DNA from: RGIG3009 sp045648765
GTDB taxonomy: Bacteria > Bacillota > Clostridia > Oscillospirales > Acutalibacteraceae
Length of the DNA stretch: 9,105 bases
Direction of reading: 5' to 3'
NCBI GenBank assembly: GCA_045648765.1
Contig: JAZROQ010000017.1
Coordinates: 1-9,105, forward strand
Position numbers and translations under genes: made by a program. The notes below the pieces were generated by a model, which searched no databases, had not been told where the DNA came from, and was given only the letters and a program-made list of their open reading frames with translations. Every line of letters starts with the position of its first letter. Within the stretch, counting starts at the first letter, position 1. Positions 1-5,985 of the stretch are shown here, piece after piece.

Positions 1-229
1 TAGCAAGACCTACAAGGGTGGCTTTCACGCGGTAAAATGAGAACTGCTTTGTTTTTTCCGGCGTTTCACGGATTTCAATAATCGCATAAATATAGCCAAA
101 CAAAGGATGCATATCCAATTCATAAGGTATCGCCAACCGTAATAGCTGCCATATTATAAAAGCAACACACGTCGCAATCAGACTTTTTATTTTTCTAAGA
201 CCGATTTTAGGAATAGTAAATTTTTGCAA
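1..229 (-). CDS. Aromatic acid exporter family (FUSC/DUF939-like) membrane protein, N-terminal part only
   Basis: About 76 codons of the 5' end are inside the window; the gene continues past the left edge. The translation begins LQKFTIPKIGLRKIKSL, followed by a hydrophobic stretch (LIATCVAFIIWQLLRLAI, about residues 17-34) and a second region containing HPLFGYIYAIIEIRET. This matches my recollection of the amino end of the aromatic-acid-exporter/DUF939 (YgaE-like) family, which typically starts with a K-PKIGLR-IK-A motif before the first membrane helix and then has a P-F-A-IAA-I block. Such proteins are predicted inner-membrane efflux components; the substrate is not shown here. The start is uncertain. 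TTG at 229 fits the family start, with an AAGG 12 nt upstream; GTG at 238 and TTG at 241 are in frame but too close to that AAGG. An in-frame TGA at 257-259 limits any upstream extension. The family call is from memory of sequence pattern, not a search. Confidence 0.6.
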   Translation of the reverse strand, partial: MQKFTIPKIGLRKIKSLIATCVAFIIWQLLRLAIPYELDMHPLFGYIYAIIEIRETPEKTKQFSFYRVKATLVGLA

Positions 230-258
230 CCCTAACACCAACCTTACCGTTTTTTCTC

Positions 259-287
259 ATTATACCACCGAAGAGGGGTGGAGGCAA
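259..287 (-). promoter_or_regulatory. Sigma-A promoter of the exporter gene
   Basis: On the minus strand the sequence has TTGCCT (287-282), a 17-bp spacer, and a perfect TATAAT (264-259). Transcription would begin near 252, giving a leader of only about 20-25 nt before the proposed TTG start at 229. Confidence 0.8.
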
Positions 288-362
288 GAAAATTATTCCT
301 TCTTCATCAGCCACCAGCGGCTTCCTTTTTCATGATTCCTATAATAATCCGTTCTTTATCTA

Positions 363-397
363 ATGAATAATGAATGATGAATATTGAAAAATGAATA
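363..397. repeat. Heptanucleotide tandem repeat, five units of ATGAATA
   Basis: Five contiguous 7-bp units are visible: ATGAATA, ATGAATG, ATGAATA, TTGAAAA, ATGAATA. Three are identical, one has one mismatch and one has two. The array lies in the 113-bp spacer between the exporter promoter (ends 287) and the tRNA terminator (starts 401). Nothing else was recognised between 288 and 362. It is too short and too degenerate to be CRISPR; it looks like a short heptameric microsatellite. Confidence 0.7.
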
Positions 398-400
398 ATA

Positions 401-440
401 CAAACGAAAATCCGCCCACTTACGTGAACGGATTTTCGTT

Positions 441-442
<2 letters not shown>
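401..442 (-). terminator. Long hairpin terminator of the tRNA-Asp/tRNA-Thr operon
   Basis: A perfect 14-bp inverted repeat pairs 401-414 with 429-442. Read on the minus strand the loop extends the stem by two U-G pairs and CAC/GTG, so the RNA could form about 19 pairs closed by a GUAA tetraloop. A U-rich but interrupted tail (TATTATTCATTTTT) follows on the minus strand. The hairpin begins directly at the tRNA-Thr gene and includes C442 and A441 of its encoded CCA. Confidence 0.75.
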
Positions 443-516
<74 letters not shown>

Positions 517-519
517 AAA

Positions 520-596
520 TGGCGACCCGGAACGGGCTCGAACCGTCGACCTCTAGCGTGACAGGCTAGCGTTCTAACCAGCTGAACTACCGGGCC
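520..596 (-). tRNA. tRNA-Asp (anticodon GTC)
   Basis: The minus strand gives an acceptor stem GGCCCGG paired with CCGGGTC (one G-U pair). The anticodon stem is CTAGC/GCTAG with loop CTGTCAC, which puts GTC at 34-36. The T-arm is GACGG/CCGTT with the canonical TTCGAGC loop. The discriminator is G and CCA is encoded (522-520). It is the first gene of the tRNA pair, followed after three A/T bases by tRNA-Thr. Confidence 0.97.
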
Positions 597-640
597 ATTG
601 TCAACCACCTAACCGTGACACGGTATCGGCGACGCAGTTT

Positions 641-669
641 ATTATATCTTTTGTTCCCCCTTTTGTCAA
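641..669 (-). promoter_or_regulatory. Consensus sigma-A promoter of the tRNA-Asp/tRNA-Thr operon
   Basis: On the minus strand there is a perfect TTGACA (669-664), a 17-bp spacer, and a perfect TATAAT (646-641). The start would be near 634, leaving a 5' leader of about 38 nt before tRNA-Asp. That leader contains the 13-nt palindrome ACCGTG-A-CACGGT (612-624). The -35 box lies only 17 bp past the dinB stop codon. Confidence 0.93.
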
Positions 670-686
670 CAGTTTTTTTGAAAATG

Positions 687-1904
687 TTACTTTTTTTCAT
701 TTTCATTCATATCTTGCACGTGATTCAGCACCGCACACCGCTGTACAGCGCTTTTTCCAAACCGTCCGTTCAAGGTATCCACGGCGTTGTCCAACGTTTC
801 TCGGCGCTCGTGACGTGAGTCGTCGCTTTCGTCAAACAAACACAATTGCTCCGTGGGTTCCTCTGTTTGCAAATTCGTCGCTGTCACCGTAATACTGCGA
901 AGCGGTGTACCCGCTTTCCAATAATCGTGTAACAAAGCCAATAAACCGGCATACAACTCACCGGTCACAGCGGTAGCAGTTTGTAACGTGCGACTGCGGG
1001 TAATCGTTTGAAGCGAAGGATATTTGAGTGTCAGTTGAACAGTGGCACAAAATTGATGCGCGGCGCGCAACCGCGCCGCTACCGGCTCGGTCAAAAACAG
1101 CACGGCATTTTCCACTGCTTTTTGGTCGGTAAGATCGTGGCGAAACGTCATGCCGTTTCCCACGGATTTCGCAACGCGTTTATCGGTAAATAAGCGCACG
1201 GGAGAGGGGTCGTAGCCGTTGGCATAGTCGTGCAACTGTGTTCCGATTTTGCCAAGGGCCGCTGTCACACACGCTTTGTCTGCGGCTGCCAAATCCCCAA
1301 TGGTTTTAATGCCCATACGCAAAAGCGTGTCGGTACTGCTTTTCCCCGCAAACAACAACCGTGATACCGGCAACGGATATAACAAATCTTGATACGTATC
1401 CCTCGACAACACGGTGGTAGCATCGGGCTTTTTGTAATCGCTTCCCATTTTAGCAAGCGTCTTGTTAAACGAAACCCCCACCGAAATGGTAATCCCCAGT
1501 TCTTCTCGCACACGCTTTCGCAGCGTGTCGGCAATGGTTTTTCCGTCGCCAAACAATCGCTTACTGCCTGTTACGTCCAACCACGATTCATCAATACTAA
1601 ACGGTTCTACGCGGTCGGTATATTCGCAATAAATTTCATTAATACGGCGGTAATACTCCTCGTAACGGTCGTGGTGGGGCGGAACCAACACCAAATCGGG
1701 GCATTTGCGCTTGGCTTGCCACACCGTTTCCGCTGTCACAATGCCAAAAGCCTTGGCTTTTTCGTTTTTGGCAAGCACAATACCGTGACGGTTTTTGGGG
1801 TCGCCGCACACCGCCATGGGAACGTCCCACAACGCGGGGTTATGGGCGCACTCCACCGAAGCAAAAAACGAATTCCCATCGCAATGCAAAATGGTACGTT
1901 CCAC
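687..1904 (-). CDS. dinB: DNA polymerase IV (Y-family, DinB)
   Basis: The 405-residue protein is an error-prone translesion polymerase that extends primers past damaged template bases. The palm/fingers domain starts at MERTILHCDGNSFFASVE. D9 is the first metal-binding acid, F14 sits at the steric-gate position, and SIDESWLD supplies D105 and E106. A helix-hairpin-helix-like segment around 195-220 and a little-finger domain (about 235-345) follow. QLCLF at 353-357 looks like a beta-clamp-binding motif. After it comes a tail of about 48 residues with AVDTLNGRFGK, a pattern common at the C-terminus of Firmicute Pol IV proteins. I chose GTG at 1904 because AAAGGAG (1919-1913) is 8 nt upstream; the in-frame GTG at 1913 overlaps that site, and GTG at 1907 leaves only 5 nt. 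A LexA box lies just upstream, so SOS control is expected. No terminator is visible after the stop codon. Confidence 0.95.
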   Translation of the reverse strand: MERTILHCDGNSFFASVECAHNPALWDVPMAVCGDPKNRHGIVLAKNEKAKAFGIVTAETVWQAKRKCPDLVLVPPHHDRYEEYYRRINEIYCEYTDRVEPFSIDESWLDVTGSKRLFGDGKTIADTLRKRVREELGITISVGVSFNKTLAKMGSDYKKPDATTVLSRDTYQDLLYPLPVSRLLFAGKSSTDTLLRMGIKTIGDLAAADKACVTAALGKIGTQLHDYANGYDPSPVRLFTDKRVAKSVGNGMTFRHDLTDQKAVENAVLFLTEPVAARLRAAHQFCATVQLTLKYPSLQTITRSRTLQTATAVTGELYAGLLALLHDYWKAGTPLRSITVTATNLQTEEPTEQLCLFDESDDSRHERRETLDNAVDTLNGRFGKSAVQRCAVLNHVQDMNENEKK

Positions 1905-1912
1905 CACCGCCA

Positions 1913-1919
1913 CTCCTTT
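1913..1919 (-). promoter_or_regulatory. Ribosome binding site that decides the dinB start
   Basis: AAAGGAG on the minus strand is followed by three in-frame GTG codons (1913, 1907, 1904). The 8-nt spacing favours the one at 1904. The site begins 1 nt downstream of the LexA box. Confidence 0.75.
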
Positions 1920-1933
1920 CGAACAAATGTTCT
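1920..1933. promoter_or_regulatory. LexA (SOS) box controlling dinB
   Basis: CGAACAAATGTTCT contains the 12-bp palindrome GAACAAATGTTC (1921-1932) and fits the Bacillus-type LexA consensus CGAAC-RNRY-GTTYG at every position but the last. It sits just downstream of the dinB -10 box, over the predicted transcription start, where a bound repressor would block initiation. LexA itself is not encoded in the window. Confidence 0.9.
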
Positions 1934-1939
1934 AACGCT

Positions 1940-1968
1940 AGTATATATCCTTTTACAAAGTCTGTCAA
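1940..1968 (-). promoter_or_regulatory. Sigma-A promoter of dinB
   Basis: On the minus strand there is a perfect TTGACA (1968-1963), a 17-bp spacer, and TATACT (1945-1940). The start near 1933 coincides with the edge of the LexA box. The strength of the promoter suggests that output is set mainly by repressor release. Confidence 0.9.
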
Positions 1969-2062
1969 CAAAATCAAATGTATAAACCCAAGAAAAAAAT
2001 CCCAAACTTTAGGCTGGCGGGAGCTGAACTCTTTACGCCTGCACAAGAAAGGGGAAATAAGT

Positions 2063-2665
2063 ATGTCAGTCGATTTCAAAATCAGCGAAACACGTAATAA
2101 TCTGATGAAAGCTTTTGCGGGGGAAAGCCAAGCCCGCAACCGCTACACGTTTGCCGCCGCCGCGGCAAAAAAACAAAATCTGCACGTCATTGAAGCGGTG
2201 TTCCGTTTCACCGCCGACCAAGAAAAAGAACACGCCGAAATTTTTTACAACCATCTCAAAGAATGTACGGGAGACACCGTCACCATCGAAGGCGGCTATC
2301 CTGTCGACATTCACGATTCCGTGTTGCAACTGTTGCGCTGTGCTGTTCACAACGAATACGAAGAATACGAACCGGTATATAAAAGTTTTGGCGATAAAGC
2401 CAAAGAAGAAGGATTTTCTGCTATCGCGCAATCGTTCTATAAGATAGCCGAAATCGAAAAAACACACGGCGACCGATTCAAAAGATTTGCCGATTATATG
2501 GAAAATAACCAACTGTTTGTAGAAGAATACGAATGTGGCTGGATGTGCCTAAACTGCGGTCATATCCATAACGGCAAAGAAGCTCCGGGCGTTTGTCCTG
2601 TGTGTCAGCACGACCAAGGCTATTTTATCCGCCTGACATTGGCACCGTATTCTACCACCTGTTAA
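2063..2665 (+). CDS. rbr: Rubrerythrin
   Basis: This 200-residue cytoplasmic protein is a non-heme iron peroxidase that reduces hydrogen peroxide to water, using electrons passed through its rubredoxin domain; it is typical of anaerobes. The N-terminal four-helix ferritin-like domain (about 1-145) carries the di-iron ligand pattern: E21 in ESQARNRY, E54-x2-H57, the acidic EYEEYE segment at 98-103, and E132-x2-H135. The C-terminal rubredoxin-like domain has C162-x2-C165 and C178-x2-C181 for one iron. Length is close to the family norm. The ATG at 2063 follows AAAGGGG with suitable spacing. The gene is divergent from dinB and monocistronic, with a strong terminator 5 nt past the stop. I could not identify its promoter with confidence; TATAAA at 1981-1986 lacks a good -35 box. 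No obvious PerR box was seen. Confidence 0.97.
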   Translation: MSVDFKISETRNNLMKAFAGESQARNRYTFAAAAAKKQNLHVIEAVFRFTADQEKEHAEIFYNHLKECTGDTVTIEGGYPVDIHDSVLQLLRCAVHNEYEEYEPVYKSFGDKAKEEGFSAIAQSFYKIAEIEKTHGDRFKRFADYMENNQLFVEEYECGWMCLNCGHIHNGKEAPGVCPVCQHDQGYFIRLTLAPYSTTC

Positions 2666-2670
2666 CAAAA

Positions 2671-2710
2671 AAGGGACGCTTCGGTCAGAAGCGTCCCTTA
2701 ACTTTTTTAA
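2671..2710 (+). terminator. Rho-independent terminator of rubrerythrin
   Basis: A perfect 12-bp stem (AAGGGACGCTTC, 2671-2682, with its complement at 2688-2699) encloses the 5-nt loop GGTCA. It is followed by AACTTTTTTA. It separates rbr from the following ABC operon. Confidence 0.95.
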
Positions 2711-2719
2711 AAATCCTTC

Positions 2720-2748
2720 TTGACAAAATAGCATCTCGGCTGTATCAT
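2720..2748 (+). promoter_or_regulatory. Sigma-A promoter of the GntR-ABC operon
   Basis: A perfect TTGACA (2720-2725), a 17-bp spacer and TATCAT (2743-2748) lie 36 bp before the repressor start codon. The predicted transcription start falls inside the adjoining inverted repeat. Confidence 0.9.
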
Positions 2749-2771
2749 TGTATTAAGCCAATAATACAGTG
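2746..2771. promoter_or_regulatory. Probable operator of the GntR/YtrA-type repressor
   Basis: TGTATTA (2749-2755), six bases, then TAATACA (2762-2768) form a perfect 7-bp inverted repeat. Extending outward to 2746 and 2771 gives 9 matches out of 10 per arm (CATTGTATTA against CACTGTATTA). GT and AC lie symmetrically in the arms, as the general GntR-family operator rule GT-Nx-AC predicts. It starts at the end of the -10 box and covers the transcription start. Binding by the adjacent repressor is an inference from position and symmetry. Confidence 0.7.
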
Positions 2772-2783
2772 TGGAGAGAAACT

Positions 2784-3149
2784 ATGAGTTTTGATTTTAA
2801 TAACACGGTTCCCATTTACCTTCAATTGGTGGAACAGCTAAAAAAAGAGATTATCTCGGGCAAGCTTTCAGCGGGGGAGCGACTGCCTTCCGTAAGGGAT
2901 TTGGCGTTTGGGCTCAAAGTAAATCCCAACACGGTGCAAAAAGCGCTCGCCGAGCTGGAAAATATCGGGCTTGTTTTTACCGAACGTACCAACGGAAAGT
3001 TTGTCACGGAAAACACATTGCTTATTGAAACGTACAAACAAAACTACGCAAAAGACATTGCACGGAAATACATTGAAACCATGGCCGAAATCGGTCTCAA
3101 AAAAGATGAGGCAATAGCCTTTATTGAGCAACAGGGAGGAAACGAATAA
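2784..3149 (+). CDS. GntR-family transcriptional regulator, YtrA subfamily
   Basis: The 121-residue protein is a short GntR-type repressor. Residues about 9-75 form the winged helix-turn-helix: the PIYLQLVEQLKKEIISGKL helix, then LPSVRDLA, then the recognition segment NPNTVQKALAELE, and a wing ending in GKFVTE. Only about 45 residues follow, mostly helical, matching the small C-terminal dimerisation tail of the YtrA subfamily rather than the larger FadR, HutC or MocR effector domains. ATG at 2784 has GGAGAG 5 nt upstream; the in-frame GTG at 2769 lies within the operator and lacks a ribosome site. The TAA stop overlaps the ATG of the ABC ATPase gene. It probably represses its own operon through the inverted repeat at 2746-2771, with an unknown inducer; in known YtrA systems cell-envelope stress is a common trigger. 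Confidence 0.93.
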   Translation: MSFDFNNTVPIYLQLVEQLKKEIISGKLSAGERLPSVRDLAFGLKVNPNTVQKALAELENIGLVFTERTNGKFVTENTLLIETYKQNYAKDIARKYIETMAEIGLKKDEAIAFIEQQGGNE

Positions 3150-3844
3150 TGGAATTGTTGCAATGCATTAACCTAAACAAAAGTTTTGGCAAAAAGCAGA
3201 TACTAAAAAACGTCAATTTAACTATACCGCGTGGAAAAATCATTGGTCTTTTGGGCAAAAACGGCACGGGAAAATCCACGCTGATAAAACTTATCAACGA
3301 CCTTTTAACCATAAGTTCGGGGCAAATCCTTGTTAACGGCAAACCGCTTGGCACCGAAAGCAAAAAAATCATTTCCTACCTTCCCGAGCGCACCTTCCTC
3401 GACAAAAACATGACGGTAGAGAAAACTGTGAAGTATTTCGAGGAGTTCTATGATAACTTCGACAGTGAAAAAGCCTACAAACTTTTGCAAGATTTAGACC
3501 TCGATATCACTCAAAAACTCTCCAAAATGAGCAAAGGTATGCAAGAAAAAGTTCAGCTGGTGTTGGTTATGAGCCGCAAGGCGGAATTGTATATTCTTGA
3601 CGAACCGTTGGGTGGGGTAGACCCGGCTACCCGCGACTATATTTTGGATACCATCCTTACCAATTTTAACGATGGCGCCAGTGTGATCCTCTCCACCCAC
3701 CTTATCAGCGATATTGAACGGATATTGGATAACGTCATTTTTATTGACAAAGGTGAAATCGTATTAACCGCCGAAGCGGACGAACTCAGAACCCGCGAGG
3801 ACGCTTCCATCGACGAAATTTTCAGGAGGATGTTCAAATGCTGA
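3149..3844 (+). CDS. ABC transporter ATP-binding protein (YtrB-like)
   Basis: This 231-residue ATPase should power the permease encoded next. It has Walker A GKNGTGKS (36-43), a degenerate signature MSKGMQ (127-132) preceded by LSK, Walker B LYILDEP (147-153), a D-loop GGVDPA, and the switch histidine H184 in STHLISDIE. At the Q-loop position there is SYLPER (77-81 region) instead of an obvious glutamine, as in many relatives paired with small GntR regulators. Its ATG overlaps the upstream TAA stop, and its TGA overlaps the permease ATG by 7 nt, so translation is probably coupled across all three genes. The ribosome site is AGGGAGGA at the end of the repressor gene. The transported substrate cannot be read from sequence. 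Confidence 0.95.
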   Translation: MELLQCINLNKSFGKKQILKNVNLTIPRGKIIGLLGKNGTGKSTLIKLINDLLTISSGQILVNGKPLGTESKKIISYLPERTFLDKNMTVEKTVKYFEEFYDNFDSEKAYKLLQDLDLDITQKLSKMSKGMQEKVQLVLVMSRKAELYILDEPLGGVDPATRDYILDTILTNFNDGASVILSTHLISDIERILDNVIFIDKGEIVLTAEADELRTREDASIDEIFRRMFKC

Positions 3845-4629
3845 AAAAATTACTCAAACATGACCTTAAAAGCATTTTTAAGGTGCTCATCATTTTTTAT
3901 ATTTTGGCTGTGTTTTTCGGCGCGTTAACGAGGGTGTTTTTCAGTTTTAAAAACTCCCTTGTGCTAATGATTTTGGGCGAGATCGCACAAGGTGCCGCCA
4001 TTTCCATGATGTGCAGCACACTCATCAACAACCTCATGCGCATGTGGGTAAGATTCAAAACTCATTTTTACAGCGACGAGTCCTACCTCACACACACCTT
4101 ACCTGTGAAAAAAAGCACACATTACCTGTCAAAAATTTTAGCAACGGTCGTCACTCTTTTTGTGAGCTTTGCGGTGGTTTTCGCGGTGCTGTTTGTGGCG
4201 TATTATTCAAAAGAAAATTTATTGTTTATCAAAAATATGCTGTTGCCGGTAGCTCAACTTTACGATAGCACCATTCTCGGAATTATCGCACTGCTTGTAT
4301 TTGTTCTTTTTTTGGAATTCCTAAACATTTTACAATGCGGATTCACAGGAATGTTGCTGGGACACAAGAAAAACACGGCAAAAGTGGGCTTTTCGGTTTT
4401 GTTTGGCTTTGTGACCTTTTTGGCAAGTCAAATTGTTGTGTTGGCCGTGCTGTTCGGCATAGCAATTTTCAACAAAGAGTTTATGAACCTTTTTGTAACC
4501 AACGCTTTGCCGGACATTTCCACACTAAAAAGTATGGTATACACGTCCATTGGCAGCTACACTTTCGTATCGGTACTGATTTGTTTTGTCAATATTCATC
4601 TCTTCAAAAAAGGGGTAGACGTGGACTAA
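3838..4629 (+). CDS. ABC-2 type transporter permease
   Basis: The 263-residue protein has six likely membrane helices at about 15-35, 42-65, 100-122, 146-168, 183-211 and 235-256, and no signal peptide or soluble domain. Between helices 2 and 3 lies SDESYLTHTLPVKKS (79-93), a loop motif I associate with Clostridial ABC-2 permeases next to GntR/ATPase pairs. A basic N-terminus (MLKKLLKHDLK) suggests a cytoplasmic start. ATG at 3838 overlaps the ATPase gene end and has AGGAGG 8 nt upstream. It would form the membrane part of an exporter or an envelope-stress transporter; the substrate is unknown. It is the last gene of the operon, yet no clear terminator is visible between 4630 and the asnA promoter at 4663, so some read-through into asnA is possible. 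Confidence 0.9.
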   Translation: MLKKLLKHDLKSIFKVLIIFYILAVFFGALTRVFFSFKNSLVLMILGEIAQGAAISMMCSTLINNLMRMWVRFKTHFYSDESYLTHTLPVKKSTHYLSKILATVVTLFVSFAVVFAVLFVAYYSKENLLFIKNMLLPVAQLYDSTILGIIALLVFVLFLEFLNILQCGFTGMLLGHKKNTAKVGFSVLFGFVTFLASQIVVLAVLFGIAIFNKEFMNLFVTNALPDISTLKSMVYTSIGSYTFVSVLICFVNIHLFKKGVDVD

Positions 4630-4662
4630 TTACGGTTATCTGCAATAAATAAAGCGAAAATC

Positions 4663-4691
4663 TTGCAAAATGTATATATTTATGGTATCAT
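4663..4691 (+). promoter_or_regulatory. Sigma-A promoter of asnA
   Basis: TTGCAA (4663-4668), a 17-bp spacer and TATCAT (4686-4691) predict a start near 4698. The leader of about 26 nt before the GTG leaves no room for a T-box or other leader regulator. Confidence 0.8.
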
Positions 4692-4723
4692 ACTAGGTAT
4701 TCCAAAAGAAAAGAGGAAAAACC

Positions 4724-5740
4724 GTGGCTTGTTATCAATTACAATTGCCGGAGGGCTATTCTCCGCAGTTAGATATTTTGGAAACCGAAAAAGCAATCAA
4801 ACTACTCAAAGATACGTTCGAAGAACGCTTGGCACGTCATTTGTCGCTCACGCGTGTTTCGGCGCCGCTGTTCGTGCTGCCGACTTCCGGCCTTAACGAT
4901 AATTTAAGCGGTGTGGAACGCGCCGTCAGTTTTGACATCCGCAACGACGACGGTCACGTTGCCGAAGTGGTTCACTCGCTCGCCAAATGGAAGCGCTATG
5001 CTCTCAAACGCTATGGCATGGCAGAGGGCACAGGCTTGTATACAGATATGAACGCCATTCGCCGCGACGAAGTGACCGATAACTTGCATTCTTTATATGT
5101 CGACCAATGGGACTGGGAAAAAGTTATTCGCCGTGAAGACCGCACCATCGATATGCTCAAACAAGTGGTAAACAGCATTTACGGTGTGTTTTTGGATGTG
5201 GAAGCCATGGTGGAATCCCGCTATCCGTTCTTAAAACGCAAATTACCCAAACAAATCACCTTCCTCACCACGCAAGAACTGGAAGATGAATACCCCCATT
5301 TAACAGGTTCCGAGCGCGAAACCGAAGCCGCCCGCAAATACGGTGCCATTTTCCTTATGCAAATCGGTGGCGCGTTGCGTTCCGGCAAACCGCACGACGG
5401 CAGAGCACCCGACTACGACGATTGGCAGTTAAACGGCGACATCATTTTCTATTACCCGCTCTTGAATCGCGCGGTGGAAGTATCGTCCATGGGCATTCGT
5501 GTGGACGAAGTGTCGCTCAAACACCAGCTCGAAGTTTCCGGTTGCACCGAACGTGAAAACCTGCCTTTCCAACAAGCGTTGCTCAAAGGCGAGTTGCCGC
5601 TGACAATCGGTGGCGGTATCGGTCAATCCCGTTTGTGCATGTTTTTCTTGGAAAAAGCGCACATTGGCGAAGTTCAAGCCTCGCTTTGGCCGCAAGAAAT
5701 GGTCGAGCGTTGCACCGCCGCTAACATCCCACTTTTGTAA
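4724..5740 (+). CDS. asnA: Aspartate--ammonia ligase (asparagine synthetase A)
   Basis: This 338-residue cytoplasmic enzyme makes asparagine from aspartate, ammonia and ATP through an aspartyl-AMP intermediate, and is related to class II aspartyl-tRNA synthetases. Conserved blocks, in order, are SAPLFV and LNDNLSGVERAV (46-68), VHSLAKWKRYAL (83-94), YTDMNAIRRDE (106-116), HSLYVDQWDWE (122-132), DGRAPDYDDW (225-234), VSSMGIRVDE (253-262) and GGGIGQSRLCMFFL (296-309). The last contains the motif-3-type arginine (R303). Length is close to the roughly 330 residues of the family, so it appears intact. The start is GTG at 4724, with AGAGG 7 nt upstream. It has its own promoter and no leader regulatory structure. 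The A/T-rich run after the stop (5741-5777) shows no convincing terminator hairpin. Confidence 0.98.
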   Translation: MACYQLQLPEGYSPQLDILETEKAIKLLKDTFEERLARHLSLTRVSAPLFVLPTSGLNDNLSGVERAVSFDIRNDDGHVAEVVHSLAKWKRYALKRYGMAEGTGLYTDMNAIRRDEVTDNLHSLYVDQWDWEKVIRREDRTIDMLKQVVNSIYGVFLDVEAMVESRYPFLKRKLPKQITFLTTQELEDEYPHLTGSERETEAARKYGAIFLMQIGGALRSGKPHDGRAPDYDDWQLNGDIIFYYPLLNRAVEVSSMGIRVDEVSLKHQLEVSGCTERENLPFQQALLKGELPLTIGGGIGQSRLCMFFLEKAHIGEVQASLWPQEMVERCTAANIPLL

Positions 5741-5777
5741 GGTTTTTCAAAAAAAATAAAAAATTTTAAAAAAGGTC

Positions 5778-5806
5778 TTGATTTTTCAGCCGCTATTCCT
5801 TATAAT
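5778..5806 (+). promoter_or_regulatory. Sigma-A promoter of tRNA-Ser
   Basis: TTGATT (5778-5783), a 17-bp spacer and a perfect TATAAT (5801-5806) place the start near 5813, about 18 nt before the tRNA. Transcripts could continue into rpmE, because no terminator lies between them. Confidence 0.88.
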
Positions 5807-5830
5807 AGTTTAGCACTATGTTGCGAACTC

Positions 5831-5921
5831 GGAGAGTTGGCTGAGTGGTCGAAGGCGCACGATTGGAAATCGTGTGTACGTTTAAAGCGTACCTAGGGTT
5901 CAAATCCCTAACTCTCCGCCA
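5831..5921 (+). tRNA. tRNA-Ser (anticodon GGA)
   Basis: A type II tRNA of 91 nt including encoded CCA (5919-5921). The acceptor stem pairs GGAGAGT with ACTCTCC and the discriminator is G. The anticodon stem CACGA/TCGTG holds the loop TTGGAAA, giving GGA at 34-36 (reads UCC and UCU). The long variable arm pairs GTACG (5876-5880) with CGTAC (5888-5892), which is diagnostic for serine. The T-arm is TAGGG/CCCTA with loop TTCAAAT. Confidence 0.97.
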
Positions 5922-5923
5922 TT

Positions 5924-5952
5924 TTGATTTCTGCGAAGTTTACTTCGATAAG
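5924..5952 (+). promoter_or_regulatory. Weak candidate promoter and hairpin in the rpmE leader
   Basis: TTGATT (5924-5929), a 17-bp spacer and GATAAG (5947-5952, four of six matches) could be a weak sigma-A promoter starting 2 nt after the tRNA-Ser CCA. The same stretch contains the hairpin CGAAG-TTTA-CTTCG (5934-5947). Alternatively the 64-nt gap is only a processed spacer of a tRNA-Ser/rpmE transcript. Confidence 0.3.
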
Positions 5953-5985
5953 GAATACGACAAGCTTCTGAAAGAGGTGACAAGA

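Noticed and set aside
363..397. CRISPR array.
   Set aside because: The units are 7 bp, directly contiguous, with no spacers and no cas genes nearby.
1905..1913. Earlier GTG starts for dinB at 1913 and 1907.
   Set aside because: The first overlaps the AAAGGAG ribosome site itself; the second leaves only 5 nt. GTG at 1904 has 8 nt and fits the family N-terminus.
1389..1985. A 198-codon plus-strand open frame.
   Set aside because: It is antisense to dinB and covers its promoter and LexA box; no domain was recognised.
2016..2039. Possible hairpin in the rubrerythrin leader (GGCG-GAG / CTC-CGCC).
   Set aside because: The short stems are interrupted by an asymmetric internal loop and no known riboswitch pattern was seen; a chance pairing is likely.
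2066..2512. A 148-codon minus-strand open frame.
   Set aside because: It is a mirror of the rubrerythrin coding sequence with no independent support.
2769..2783. GTG start for the GntR regulator at 2769.
   Set aside because: It lies inside the probable operator and has no ribosome site; the ATG at 2784 has GGAGAG at proper spacing.
4630..4723. T-box or other amino-acid-responsive leader before asnA.
   Set aside because: The predicted leader is about 26 nt, and no T-box sequence or terminator/antiterminator pair is present.
5741..5777. A/T-rich run after asnA as a terminator.
   Set aside because: It has runs of T and A but no G/C-containing stem; any hairpin would be only weak A-T pairing.
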